Shown here: in pieces, positions 53,456 to 62,040 of the stretch
Numbering within the stretch: position 1 is the first letter of the stretch
How the letters are laid out: the number at the start of each line of letters is the position of its first letter
Source of the DNA: an uncultured Collinsella sp.
Lineage (GTDB): Bacteria; Actinomycetota; Coriobacteriia; Coriobacteriales; Coriobacteriaceae
Length of the DNA: 64,000 nt
NCBI GenBank assembly: GCA_905213265.1
Contig: CAJMHR010000002.1
Span: forward strand, 1 to 64,000
Direction of reading: 5' to 3'
Made by a program: the position numbers and the translations under genes
Notes under the pieces: model-generated
Database searches by the model: none
Seen by the model: only the letters and a program-made list of their open reading frames with translations
Told to the model about the DNA's origin: nothing

Positions 53456-54886
53456 ATGGCTCTTTGGGGCGGTCGTTTTGAGGCGGGCGTGGCCGAGGTC
53501 ACGCAGGAGTTCGGCGCGTCGCTGCCGGTCGACAAACATCTCTATAAGCAGGATATCGCCGGCTCTAAGGCACATGCCAAGATGCTGGCGGCCCAGGGCA
53601 TTATCAGCGCCGAGGATGAGCAGGCGATTGCCGAGGGTCTGACCGAAATCGAACAGGATATCGATGCCGGCAATTTCACCTTCGATATCAACGACGAGGA
53701 CATTCATATGTCCATCGAGAGCGAGCTTACCCGTCGTATCGGCGAGGCAGGCAAGCGCCTGCATACCGGCCGTTCGCGCAACGACCAGGTCGCGACCGAT
53801 ACGCGCCTGGGCGTCAAGGCGCTGGCCAAGGAGCTCATGGAGGCCAATCTTGAACTGCGCCATGTGCTGGTGGATGCGGCCAAAAAGTACGATAAGGTGA
53901 TTCTGCCGGGCTATACGCACATGCAGCATGCTCAGCCCGTGCTGCTGTCGCATCATCTGCTGGCGTATTCCTGGATGTTCGCGCGCGACTTTACACGCCT
54001 GAAGGCCGCCTTTGATGCCGCCGACAACTGCCCGCTGGGTGCTGCCGCGCTTGCCGGTACGAGCTATCCACTCGATCGTCAGATGACGGCGGCCGAACTT
54101 GGCTTTGCGGGTGTGATTCCCAACTCGCTCGATGCGGTTTCCGACCGTGATTTCCTGCTCGACCTGCATTACGCCGGCTCCGTTATGGCGATGCACCTGT
54201 CGCGTCTTTCCGAGGAGATCGTACTGTGGTCGAGCTCCGAATTTGGCTTTATCACGCTTTCCGATTCCTACTCCACCGGCTCGTCCATCATGCCGCAGAA
54301 GAAGAACCCCGACTTTGCCGAGCTTATCCGTGGCAAGAGTGGCCGAGTCTATGGCAACCTGGTGCAGCTCCTCGTGACCATGAAGGGCCTGCCGCTTGCT
54401 TATAACAAGGACTTGCAGGAGGACAAGGAGGGTGCGCTCGATACCGCCCATACGCTCATGCAGTGCCTGTCCGTTATGGCCGGTATGATTTCGACCTGGA
54501 CCGTCAACGAGGATGCCATGGCGCGCGAGTGCGGCGTGGGGCACCTTGCCGCCACCGATGTTGCCGATTACCTGGCCAAGCGTGGTCTTCCGTTCCGTGA
54601 GGCGCATGCCGTGGTGGGCCATCTGGTCCTGATGTGCGAGAAGCGCGGCTGCAATCTAGAGGACCTGCCGTTTGAGGTGTTCCAGGAGGCAAGCCCGCTC
54701 TTTGAGCGCGATATTACCGAGGCGCTCGACATTCCGTCGATTGTCGCTGCGCGCACGACCGAGGGCGGCACCGCCCCTGCCGCCGTTGCCGTACAGCTGC
54801 AGCGTGCCGAGGCAAAGCTCGTTGCCGACGAAGGCGTGTTTGGATCGCTGACCAAAGTCGTCGAGATGGGTCACGGGGCAAAGTAG
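53456..54886 (+). CDS. argH: Argininosuccinate lyase
   Basis: A 476-residue member of the fumarase/aspartase superfamily that splits argininosuccinate into arginine and fumarate. It begins ALWGGRFEAGV, and the signature loop GSSIMPQKKNP is at residues 275-285; HTGRSRNDQVATD (about 103-115) forms part of the active site. ATG 53456 follows AAAGGGG; the in-frame ATG at 53381 adds 25 unlikely residues. Confidence 0.97.
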   Translation: MALWGGRFEAGVAEVTQEFGASLPVDKHLYKQDIAGSKAHAKMLAAQGIISAEDEQAIAEGLTEIEQDIDAGNFTFDINDEDIHMSIESELTRRIGEAGKRLHTGRSRNDQVATDTRLGVKALAKELMEANLELRHVLVDAAKKYDKVILPGYTHMQHAQPVLLSHHLLAYSWMFARDFTRLKAAFDAADNCPLGAAALAGTSYPLDRQMTAAELGFAGVIPNSLDAVSDRDFLLDLHYAGSVMAMHLSRLSEEIVLWSSSEFGFITLSDSYSTGSSIMPQKKNPDFAELIRGKSGRVYGNLVQLLVTMKGLPLAYNKDLQEDKEGALDTAHTLMQCLSVMAGMISTWTVNEDAMARECGVGHLAATDVADYLAKRGLPFREAHAVVGHLVLMCEKRGCNLEDLPFEVFQEASPLFERDITEALDIPSIVAARTTEGGTAPAAVAVQLQRAEAKLVADEGVFGSLTKVVEMGHGAK

Positions 54887-54937
54887 GGGTCTGGCTGAAG
54901 CGGCTTTGGCCATTTATTGTTAAATCGTTTTTGCTTT

Positions 54938-54971
54938 TACGGGCGTCTGCTGGTGCGGGCGCCCGTATTTT
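54938..54971 (+). terminator. Terminator after argH
   Basis: An 8-bp stem TACGGGCG/CGCCCGTA (54938-54945/54960-54967) followed by TTTTG. Confidence 0.75.
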
Positions 54972-55271
54972 GTTGCTATGGGGGAGGGGCTTGTCGAGAA
55001 CTTCTGTAGGACCTTTGGGCAGGTTGTGAAGGGGGTACGTTCACGGGCGGCAATCGACCGTCCGCTTGGTTCGATGCGGTTGATGCGCGGTCGGATGGTA
55101 CTCTAATCGGGCTTCGAAACAGAAGTGACACATATGGAACGTTTTAATAAATTGTAGCGTTTCAAAAAACAGCTTTTTGTTTAACTGCAGCTAAAACTCT
55201 GTTACGATGCAGTCCAGGCGGGTGCCGGAATGGGACTTGGGCACGCGCGAACCTACTTGAAAGGCTACCTT
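54972..55271 (+). promoter_or_regulatory. Non-coding stretch upstream of ndk
   Basis: Three hundred bases without a supported ORF. The AT-rich second half contains TTTAAC (55180-55185) and TACGAT (55203-55208), 17 bases apart, a possible ndk promoter, and a small CAAAAA/TTTTTG hairpin near 55164-55179. Nothing else stands out. Confidence 0.4.
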
Positions 55272-55676
55272 ATGGCTATCGAGAAGACCTTCATCATGAT
55301 TAAGCCCGACGCTGTGCGTGATCGCAAGATCGGCGAGATCGTCGCTCGCATTGAGCGTAGCGGCCTTGTCATCGAGCGCATGGAGATGACCACGCTCGAG
55401 CGTGCTACCGTCGAGGAGCACTACGCCCATCTGGCCGACAAGCCCTTCTTTGGCGGTCTCTGCGACTTTATGACGAGCGGTCCGGTTGTCAAGATGGTCG
55501 TTTCCGGTCTCTCCGCTGTCTCCAAGATGCGCACCCTTATGGGCGCTACCAACCCGCTTGATGCTGCCCCCGGCACCATTCGCGGCGACTTCGCTGTCGA
55601 TGTCAACGCCAACGTTATCCACGGCTCCGACTGCCTGGAGAACGCCGAGATCGAGATCAAGCGCTTCTTTGGCTAA
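55272..55676 (+). CDS. ndk: Nucleoside diphosphate kinase
   Basis: A 134-residue NDK exchanging the gamma phosphate between nucleoside triphosphates. The phospho-histidine is H117 in NVIHGSDC; KTFIMIKPDAVRD opens the ferredoxin-like fold. GAAAGG precedes ATG 55272; an in-frame ATG at 55230 lacks a site. It is monocistronic between two terminators. Confidence 0.97.
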   Translation: MAIEKTFIMIKPDAVRDRKIGEIVARIERSGLVIERMEMTTLERATVEEHYAHLADKPFFGGLCDFMTSGPVVKMVVSGLSAVSKMRTLMGATNPLDAAPGTIRGDFAVDVNANVIHGSDCLENAEIEIKRFFG

Positions 55677-55718
55677 ACCAGCTTTGACTCCTTAAAGCTG
55701 TTAGCGTGTGGCTTTGGC

Positions 55719-55749
55719 GCCGCGGAATTCCATCCGCGGCACCCTTTTT
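55719..55749 (+). terminator. Rho-independent terminator after ndk
   Basis: A perfect 8-bp stem GCCGCGGA/TCCGCGGC (55719-55726/55733-55740), then ACCCTTTTTA. Confidence 0.85.
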
Positions 55750-55766
55750 ATTCCAATATCTATGAA

Positions 55767-55801
55767 GGGGCCCGCTCGGATATGTGTTCCAAGCGGGCCC
55801 C
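55767..55801. terminator. Hairpin between convergent ndk and rpiB
   Basis: A perfect 10-bp stem GGGGCCCGCT/AGCGGGCCCC (55767-55776/55792-55801), extended inside by GGA/TTCC-type pairs. It probably serves rpiB on the minus strand. Confidence 0.7.
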
Positions 55802-55828
55802 TGCTGTTAGCTTGTGGTACTGAGTAGT

Positions 55829-56296
55829 TTAGGCTTCGTCGACGATCTTAAGGCCGCGCGTCTGGTCGATCTCGTTGAGGAGATTGACGCGACGCTCGTG
55901 GCGGCCGCCCTCAAACTCGGCGTCGAGCCACTCGTCGACGATCATCTTGGCGAGCTCGGAGCCCACGACACGGGCACCAAAGGCGAGCACGTTGGTGTTG
56001 TTGTGCATTCGGGAGAGCTTGGCGCTGAAGGGCTCGGAGCACACGACGGCGCGTACGCCCTCGACCTTGTTGGCAGCTAGGCTAATCCCGACACCGGTGC
56101 CACAGATGAGGATGCCCAGGTCGACGTCGCCGTTGGCAACGGCCTTACCTACCTTGTAGCCGGCGATGGGGTAGTCAAAGCTCTCGGAGGTGTCGGTGCC
56201 AAAGTTCACGACCTCGCAGCCGCGCTCCTTCAGGTGCTCGGAGATGATGTTCTTGAGCTCGACGGCGGCGTGGTCGTTACCGATACCGATCTTCAT
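55829..56296 (-). CDS. rpiB: Ribose-5-phosphate isomerase B
   Basis: A 155-residue RpiB/LacAB-family isomerase interconverting ribose 5-phosphate and ribulose 5-phosphate. D8-H9 in GIGNDHAAVELK, the catalytic C65 in ILICGTGVGISLAANK and RMHNNTNVLAFG match the family. GAGAGGA precedes the start at 56296; the longer frame from 56359 has no site. It diverges from cyuA. Confidence 0.95.
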   Translation of the reverse strand: MKIGIGNDHAAVELKNIISEHLKERGCEVVNFGTDTSESFDYPIAGYKVGKAVANGDVDLGILICGTGVGISLAANKVEGVRAVVCSEPFSAKLSRMHNNTNVLAFGARVVGSELAKMIVDEWLDAEFEGGRHERRVNLLNEIDQTRGLKIVDEA

Positions 56297-56567
56297 GGAT
56301 GGTTCCTCTCTGGTCTGTGCGGCGCAAATGCTAAAGGTGTTTACCGCGTTCGACTGCATGATAGCGCGACTTTTGCGTAAACGCTCGGGCGTTTTTTAGT
56401 CAAACGTTTTAGCATGCAACAAGACCAGCTTCTCATGAATAATTCCGCCAGTTTGCGCTTGAGCGCCGTCCGCCGGAACCATGGTTGCGGTTTTTGATGC
56501 ATTGTTATCAAATAAAAGAGCTAGCTATTTTTGAGAGCCCAGCCCGTTATACAAGTAGGAGATACCT

Positions 56568-57887
56568 ATGCCTGCCGATTCCCTTCGTGATACCTCGTTT
56601 TGCGATGTTTTGAACCGCGAGCTTGTCTGTGCGCTCGGCTGCACCGAGCCCATTGCCGTTGCCTATGCAGCGGCGCTGGCGAGCCAGACGCTCGGTTGCG
56701 AACCCGATCATATGGATGTTGCCTGCTCGGGCAATATCATCAAGAACGTTAAGAGCGTGACCGTGCCCAACTCGGGCGGCATGCACGGTATTGAGGCGGC
56801 GGCCGTGCTGGGTGCCGTGGGCGGCGACGCCAAGAGCGCGCTCGAGGTGCTCGAGAGTGTTGACGATGAAGACCGTGCTCGCGTGACCGAGCTCCTCGCC
56901 GACGCCGGCTACTGCGATGTGTCGCTTGTCGAGGGCGTGCCCAACCTCTACATCAAGGTGACTGCCACGGCCGGGGGCCATACCGCGGTTGTCGAGATTA
57001 CCGATCACCACACCAATGTCACGTGCCATACGCTCGACGGTATTCCGGTATGCGGCAAGTCGGCGGGGGAGTGTGCCGCCTGCGCCGAGCGCGTGGTGGC
57101 CGAGCGGGCGGCGGATAAGGCCGATGCCCCTATGAGCATTGAGTCCATCATCGACTTTATCGAGGACGGTGACATTGAGGACGCCCGCGCTGCCGTTGAG
57201 CGTCAGATTGAGCTGAATGGCGCAATCAGTGCCGAGGGCCTTGCGCACGCTTGGGGCGCCGAGGTGGGTCGTACGCTGCTGGGTGCTCGTGCCGATGACG
57301 TCGCCTGCCGTGCCCGCGCCCGTGCGGCTGCCGGGTCCGACGCCCGCATGAACGGCTGCGCGCTGCCGGTCGCCATTGTGTGCGGCTCGGGCAATCAGGG
57401 CATTACCTGTGCATTGCCCGTCATGGAGTATGCCGAGTACCTGCGTTGCGACCACGAGCGCCTGGTGCGCGCCGTGATGCTGTCCGATCTTATCGCCGTG
57501 CATATCAAGAGCTATATTGGTGCGCTCTCGGCGTTTTGCGGTGCTATTTGCGCCGCGTGCGGCGCCGGCGCTGCGATTACCTGGCTGTGCGGTGGCACGC
57601 GCGAGCAGATTGGCGCGACGGTCTCGAACACGCTCGGCAACGTTGGCGGCATCGTGTGCGATGGCGCCAAGGCAAGCTGCGCCGCCAAGATTTCCGCTGC
57701 CGTCGATGCGGCAATTCTGGGCCACGATATGGCCATGCAGGGTCGCGGCTTCCGCGCCGGCGAGGGCTTGATCCAAGATACCGTTGAGCAAACAATCGCC
57801 AGCATGGGCTATGTGGGCCGTGTGGGTATGAAGGACACCGACGTCGAGATCCTCAACATCATGATCGGCAAGACTCGAGTCTGCTAG
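56568..57887 (+). CDS. cyuA: L-cysteine desulfidase (UPF0597/CyuA family)
   Basis: A 439-residue UPF0597 protein. Family motifs are CALGCTEPIAVAYA (C21, C25), ACSGNIIKNVKSV, GSGNQGITCALPV and CGGTREQIGATV with CDGAKASCAAK near the end; the clustered cysteines bind a 4Fe-4S cluster in serine-dehydratase-like relatives. It degrades cysteine to pyruvate, ammonia and sulfide, an anaerobe trait. AGGAG lies six bases before ATG 56568. A short AAACGC/GCGTTT hairpin with six T (56379-56396) in the upstream gap could attenuate it. Confidence 0.92.
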   Translation: MPADSLRDTSFCDVLNRELVCALGCTEPIAVAYAAALASQTLGCEPDHMDVACSGNIIKNVKSVTVPNSGGMHGIEAAAVLGAVGGDAKSALEVLESVDDEDRARVTELLADAGYCDVSLVEGVPNLYIKVTATAGGHTAVVEITDHHTNVTCHTLDGIPVCGKSAGECAACAERVVAERAADKADAPMSIESIIDFIEDGDIEDARAAVERQIELNGAISAEGLAHAWGAEVGRTLLGARADDVACRARARAAAGSDARMNGCALPVAIVCGSGNQGITCALPVMEYAEYLRCDHERLVRAVMLSDLIAVHIKSYIGALSAFCGAICAACGAGAAITWLCGGTREQIGATVSNTLGNVGGIVCDGAKASCAAKISAAVDAAILGHDMAMQGRGFRAGEGLIQDTVEQTIASMGYVGRVGMKDTDVEILNIMIGKTRVC

Positions 57888-58055
57888 TTACGCGGTTTTA
57901 CCAAACCGCGTAACCAGTCGACGCTGCAAACGCCCCTAAGCGGCAATTTGCCTTTCAATCGTCGGGCATGGCCAGAAGGCCTATGCCCTCCTCTTTCAAG
58001 GCACATTGCTCGCTTAGGGGCGTTTTCGCTGACTTATGCTCAACCTGCGGCGTTA
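57887..58055. repeat. Nested palindromic element, family A copy 2
   Basis: Parts: a 12-bp hairpin starting at the last base of the cyuA stop (57887-57898/57903-57914); CAGTCGACGCTGC; a 15-bp perfect outer stem AAACGCCCCTAAGCG (57928-57942) with 58011-58025; an inner GGGCAT/ATGCCC stem (57964-57969/57983-57988) capped by GGCC-AGAA-GGCC; then TCGCTG and tail TTATGCTCAACCTGCG, shared with copy 1. It lies between convergent cyuA and the HAD gene. Confidence 0.85.
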
Positions 58056-58076
58056 TTTTGTTTGGAGCGAGGGGTC

Positions 58077-58835
58077 TTACGACAGTTCGTCGGCTACTTG
58101 GTGTTCGTAGAAGGCTTCTACTACGGCGTTGAAGTCGCGGGCGAAGTCTTCCATGGTTCCGCGCCAGGTGGCTCGGCTGGGCTTGCCTTGGCCCACAAAG
58201 GCGGTTTGGATGCCGCAATCGGGGGACGGGAAGTCGCGTTTGGGATCGTTGCCCACCATAAGGACCTCGTGTGGCTCGAGCCCCATCACCTGAAGCTGCT
58301 CTAGATAGTAGGTGGCATCGGGCTTGCAGCGGGTGGTGTTTCCCATGTGCGTGACGAGCTCAAAGGGAGCGTCGGCCAGGTCGCCCCAACCCATGCGGCA
58401 CTCGATAGCCCCCTGGGGAAAGCTGGGGTTGGTAAAGAGCGCGCAACGCAGCCCTGCGTCCTGTACGGCCTGGAGCGCGGCGTGTGCGCCCGGCATGGCG
58501 TGGGCGTTAATGACATCGTCGTTCTTGTACGGAAGAACTTCGCGGTCATAGTAGGTAAACGCCTCGTAGATGAGGGGATCGGAGAGGCGGATCCCGCATC
58601 GGCGCTCGACCTCTTCTTGGTAAAACTCAAGATTGGTGCGGTTGTCCGTGCCGCTGCGGCGATTGGCGTTGAGGTCGACCAGGATGGTGCCGAGGCGTGC
58701 CATCGTGCCACCGCGGCTGCGGCGCCCGATATCCGCGAGCATCGAAGAGACATCCTTAAAATAGCGAAGGATGAACGCGTTGAGGTTGATGCTGAGAAGC
58801 GTCTCGTCCATATCGAAAACGACTGCTTTGAGCAC
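58077..58835 (-). CDS. HAD-superfamily hydrolase
   Basis: A 252-residue HAD hydrolase. Motif I is AVVFDMDETLLSI (D9, D11), motif II CALFTNPSFP near 125, the lysine in TRCKPDATYYLEQL and motif IV VLMVGNDPKRDFPSPDCG near 200. The alpha-helical cap lies between motif I and motif II. GTG 58835 is chosen for GAGAAAGG seven bases upstream; the frame is open to 59006 without a site. The substrate is unknown. Confidence 0.9.
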   Translation of the reverse strand: MLKAVVFDMDETLLSINLNAFILRYFKDVSSMLADIGRRSRGGTMARLGTILVDLNANRRSGTDNRTNLEFYQEEVERRCGIRLSDPLIYEAFTYYDREVLPYKNDDVINAHAMPGAHAALQAVQDAGLRCALFTNPSFPQGAIECRMGWGDLADAPFELVTHMGNTTRCKPDATYYLEQLQVMGLEPHEVLMVGNDPKRDFPSPDCGIQTAFVGQGKPSRATWRGTMEDFARDFNAVVEAFYEHQVADELS

Positions 58836-59150
58836 GCGGGCACCTTTCTCGAAAATTTGATCTAGAGTCGTTGGCTCCGGATACTTTACCCCAAAGCCGA
58901 ATGCCTGGCTGGTTATCGTCAAGTTGCGGAGACGTGTGTTCATAAGATTACGAAAAAGTCTCCACACGAGTAAAAAATCGCAGTTCACGCTTGAAATCGA
59001 ACTCATTTCCCCGTAACCTATACGAACGTGATTGCATAAGCGTCACATTAGTATCTGTCGGCTCCCGAGTGTTCCTAAACGTTGTGTGCTTGTCGCACCC
59101 TTCTGTAGGTCCTAGCAATCGGGGCCCCGTAGTTCGAAAGGGGTCCACCT
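58836..59150 (+). promoter_or_regulatory. Divergent promoter region and rpsA leader
   Basis: These 315 bases separate the HAD gene from rpsA. TTGAAA (58991-58996) and TAACCT (59014-59019) with a 17-base spacer are a plausible rpsA promoter, leaving a leader of about 120 bases. No ORF with a ribosome site and no strong hairpin were seen. Confidence 0.4.
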
Positions 59151-60317
59151 TTGAGTGAGATTCAGAACTCGTCCATTTTCTCTCTTGACGATGTCAACGA
59201 GGAGGAGATGAACAACCTCATCGACGGTACGATTACCGACTTTGATGAGGGCGATCTCGTTAACGGCACTGTCGTTAAGATCGAGCATGACGAGGTGCTC
59301 GTTGACATCGGATTCAAGTCCGAGGGCGTTATCCCGGTCCGCGAGCTGTCCATCCGCAAGGACGCTAACCCTGCAGACATCGTTGCACTCGGTGATCCCA
59401 TCGAGGCTCTGGTTCTCCAGAAGGAGGACAAGGACGGTCGTCTGGTCCTGTCCAAGAAGCGTGCCGAGTACGAGCGTGCTTGGAACCGCATCGAGGAGAA
59501 GTTCAACTCCGGCGAGAACGTCGAGGGCGAGGTTATCGAGGTTGTCAAGGGCGGCCTGATCCTCGACATCGGCCTGCGTGGCTTCCTGCCTGCTTCCCTC
59601 GTCGACCTCCGTCGCGTCAAGGACCTCACCTCCTACATGGGCACCCGCATCGAGGCCCGCGTTATCGAGATGGACCGCAACCGCAACAACGTCGTCCTCT
59701 CCCGTCGCGTCGTGCTCGAGGAGTCCCGTAAGGCCGAGCGCTCCGAGATCCTGTCCAAGCTCAAGTCTGGCATGCGTCTCCAGGGCACCGTTTCCTCCAT
59801 CGTCGACTTCGGCGCCTTCGTCGACCTCGGCGGCATCGACGGCCTCATCCACATCTCCGAGCTCTCCTGGAACCACGTCAACCATCCTTCCGAGGTTGTC
59901 AAGGTCGGCCAGGAGGTCGAGGTCGAGGTTCTCGACGTCGATCTCAACCGCGAGCGCATCTCCCTGGGTCTCAAGCAGACCACCGAGGATCCGTGGCGCG
60001 CACTGGTCAAGAAGTACCCCGTCGGCGCTATCGTCGAGGGCACTGTGACCAAGCTTGTCCCGTTCGGCGCTTTCGTCGACCTGGGCGAGGGCATCGAGGG
60101 CCTGGTGCACATCTCCGAGATGGCCAACAAGCACGTCGACCAGCCTTCTCAGGTCACCCACGTGGGCGACAAGGTTCAGGTCAAGGTCATGGAGATCGAC
60201 CTCGACCGTCGTCGCATCTCCCTGTCCATGAAGTCTGCTGCTGAGACTCTGGGCGTCGAGATCGAGGTTACCCCGCTGCCTTCCGAGAAGAAGGACGAGG
60301 AGACCGACGCCGAGTAA
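59151..60317 (+). CDS. rpsA: 30S ribosomal protein S1
   Basis: A 388-residue S1 with four S1 RNA-binding domains at about 33-100, 118-185, 203-272 and 290-360 (for example GTVSSIVDFGAFVDLGGIDG and GTVTKLVPFGAFVDLGEGIE). Four domains is the usual actinobacterial layout. It helps mRNA bind to the 30S subunit. The start is TTG 59151, seven bases after GAAAGGGG; no ATG fits. Codon use is strongly biased, consistent with high expression. Confidence 0.95.
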   Translation: MSEIQNSSIFSLDDVNEEEMNNLIDGTITDFDEGDLVNGTVVKIEHDEVLVDIGFKSEGVIPVRELSIRKDANPADIVALGDPIEALVLQKEDKDGRLVLSKKRAEYERAWNRIEEKFNSGENVEGEVIEVVKGGLILDIGLRGFLPASLVDLRRVKDLTSYMGTRIEARVIEMDRNRNNVVLSRRVVLEESRKAERSEILSKLKSGMRLQGTVSSIVDFGAFVDLGGIDGLIHISELSWNHVNHPSEVVKVGQEVEVEVLDVDLNRERISLGLKQTTEDPWRALVKKYPVGAIVEGTVTKLVPFGAFVDLGEGIEGLVHISEMANKHVDQPSQVTHVGDKVQVKVMEIDLDRRRISLSMKSAAETLGVEIEVTPLPSEKKDEETDAE

Positions 60318-60341
60318 ATCGGTTTGAAGATCACTTGTTTT

Positions 60342-60375
60342 AAGGGATCCGTCCGCAATGGACGGGTCCCTTTTT
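60342..60375 (+). terminator. Rho-independent terminator after rpsA
   Basis: A 13-bp stem with one G-U pair (60342-60354/60360-60372), then TTTTTGC. Confidence 0.93.
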
Positions 60376-60641
60376 GCATTTGCCGCTGATGCACGCGATG
60401 CTACCCGGGCTGTCCACAGGCTATTGGGGTTGTCGGTGCATGAAAAAATGCCGACATCCCGCCTCGGGGAGGAGGCGGGAACACACCGAGTAGACGGAGG
60501 GGTGCGGAGCGCGGTCGCGTCTCGACTGACGACGTTGCCCATCGACAGGACCATTGTAGCGCATGGCGGTTCTTGGTTTATCGTGTCGAGCGTTTGCGTT
60601 GTGCCATTGCCTGCGGCTACGGTGTGTTACACTCTTGCACT
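60376..60641 (+). other. Non-coding region between rpsA and rnpB
   Basis: No supported ORF. It holds a TGTCGG/CCGACA hairpin (about 60430-60456) directly followed by TCCCGCCTC/GAGGCGGGA (60457-60465/60472-60480), and TACACT (60628-60633), a likely rnpB -10 with TTGCCT 15 bases upstream. The 110-codon frame starting at 60358 runs into rnpB and is rejected. Confidence 0.5.
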
Positions 60642-61003
60642 GCTGAGTGGGCCAGACGGTCGCGCGATGTGCTGCTTGCAGCACGCGTGAGGAAAGTCCG
60701 GGCTCCAGAGGGCGGGATGCCGGCTAACGGCCGGGCGGAGTGATCCGACGGAAAGCGCCGCAGAAAAGAAGACTCCCACCTGCGCCGCAGGGCGTAAAGG
60801 GAAAAGCTGAAACGGTGGTGTAAGAGACCACCAGCGTCGTGGTAACACGGCGGCTTGGCAAGCCCCATCCGGAGCAAGCGCGAATAGGAACGCTATGGGC
60901 CGGCCCGGTCCGCGTTCGGGTAGCGTGCGTGGAGCTGCACGGTAACGTGCAGACAAGATAAATGACCGTTCACGACAGAACCCGGCTTATCGGCCCACTC
61001 AGC
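60642..61003 (+). ncRNA. rnpB: RNase P RNA, bacterial class A
   Basis: The catalytic RNA of RNase P, which trims tRNA 5' ends. Ends are set by the P1 helix GCTGAGTGGGCC (60642-60653) pairing perfectly with 60992-61003. Universal segments are GAGGAAAGTCCGGGCTCC near 60688, AGACAAGATAAATGACCG near 60950 and ACAGAACCCGGCTTATCGGC near 60975. The length of about 362 bases is normal. A family A repeat begins only nine bases after its end. Confidence 0.97.
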
Positions 61004-61011
61004 ACTTTGTT

Positions 61012-61235
61012 GACGCTGCGAACCCGTCAGCGCGGCAATCTGCCTTTCAAGCCTTCGGGCATGACCATAAGGTCAATGCCCTCGTCTTTCAAGGCACCTT
61101 GCTCGCGCTGACGGGTTCTCGTCTTCGACGGCGTCAGCTGGCCGATTTGGCGCTCATTCGTCGGTCGCCGCCATAAGGCGTGCTCCCTCCTCTTTCGGGC
61201 CAAATCGACTCAGCTGACGCCGTCTCGCTGTTTTT
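61012..61235. repeat. Nested palindromic elements, family A copies 3 and 4 in tandem
   Basis: Copy 3: GACGCTGC (61012-61019), a 15-bp perfect outer stem GAACCCGTCAGCGCG (61020-61034) with 61104-61118, inner GGGCAT/ATGCCC (61057-61062/61076-61081) capped by GACC-ATAA-GGTC. Copy 4, more divergent: a 14-bp stem GACGGCGTCAGCTG (61127-61140) with 61211-61224, inner GATTTGGC/GCCAAATC, core CGCCATAAGGCG, then TCGCTG and TTTTT. They lie between rnpB and the YigZ-family gene. Confidence 0.85.
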
Positions 61236-61335
61236 GCCTGGTCATTGGCGTCGCCGTTCTATTTATCGGGGTTATCGGTACGGCCTTTGCCGTATTATTG
61301 AGGCTGTTTGTTGCTTTGCTTGTTGTTGAGGGGCT

Positions 61336-61974
61336 TTGTTGGACAGCTATTTTACTCTGCAATCGAATATTGAGGCTTCGGGCGAGTTTGTGGACCGCAA
61401 GAGTCGGTTTATTGCCCAGCTGATCCATATTGAGTCCGAGGATGAGGCGAATGCCTTCATCGAGATGGTTCGCAAGCGTCATTACGACGCTCGACACAAT
61501 GTTCCCGCGTGGATTTTGGTCGATGGACGCGAACGCCAGAGCGATGACGGTGAGCCGAGCCGCACGAGCGGTATGCCGACGCTCGAGGTGCTGCGCGGCG
61601 CGGGGCTCAAAAATGTTTGCTGCGTAGTGACGCGCTATTTTGGTGGCACGCTGTTAGGGCCCGGTGGTTTGGTGCGCGCCTATACCGCGGCGACGCAGGC
61701 GGCGGTGGCAGCTGCTCGGGAGGCTGGGCAGATCGTCGAGATGACGAGCGTCGTGCCCGTTGACGTGCATGTGGCCTATCCGCAGTATGAGCAGGTGCTT
61801 CGTTTGGCGCAGGATTCGGGTGCCAAGGTTTCGGATACCGATTACGCGGATGCCGTGACACTTCATTTGGTGTTTAAGGCGGGGGAGCAGGAGCCATTTT
61901 GCGCTAAGATGCGCGAGCTTATGGCGGGGCGAGAGGAGATTGAGGTCGGAGCTCCCGAATTTGCGGAGTTCTAA
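61336..61974 (+). CDS. yigZ: YigZ/IMPACT family protein
   Basis: A 212-residue protein with the UPF0029/Impact N-terminal domain (SGEFVDRKSRFIAQLIHIES; GEPSRTSGMPTLEVL; VVTRYFGGTLLGPGGLVRAY) and a C-terminal ferredoxin-like DUF1949 domain from about residue 140. Homologues bind nucleic acid or ribosomes; the role is unclear. The start is TTG 61336 or the adjacent TTG 61339, after GAGGGG; no ATG fits. Confidence 0.9.
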   Translation: MLDSYFTLQSNIEASGEFVDRKSRFIAQLIHIESEDEANAFIEMVRKRHYDARHNVPAWILVDGRERQSDDGEPSRTSGMPTLEVLRGAGLKNVCCVVTRYFGGTLLGPGGLVRAYTAATQAAVAAAREAGQIVEMTSVVPVDVHVAYPQYEQVLRLAQDSGAKVSDTDYADAVTLHLVFKAGEQEPFCAKMRELMAGREEIEVGAPEFAEF

Positions 61975-61976
61975 CG

Positions 61977-62027
61977 ACGACGGCCGGCGCGCTTTGGATG
62001 GATCCCAAGCGCGCCGGCCGTCGTTTT
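61977..62027. terminator. Bidirectional terminator between convergent genes
   Basis: A perfect 18-bp stem (61977-61994/62007-62024) with an inner GGAT/ATCC, followed by TTTT on the plus strand. It lies between the YigZ-family gene and the C_GCAxxG_C_C gene. Confidence 0.9.
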
Positions 62028-62040
62028 ATGTTTCTGCCGT

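Noticed and set aside
60410..60418. CTGTCCACA, one base from an actinobacterial DnaA box
   Set aside because: It is a single isolated copy with no cluster, no AT-rich unwinding region and no dnaA/dnaN nearby, so not an origin.
60358..60690. 110-codon ORF from the rpsA terminator into rnpB
   Set aside because: It overlaps the terminator hairpin and the conserved 5' part of RNase P RNA and has no ribosome site.
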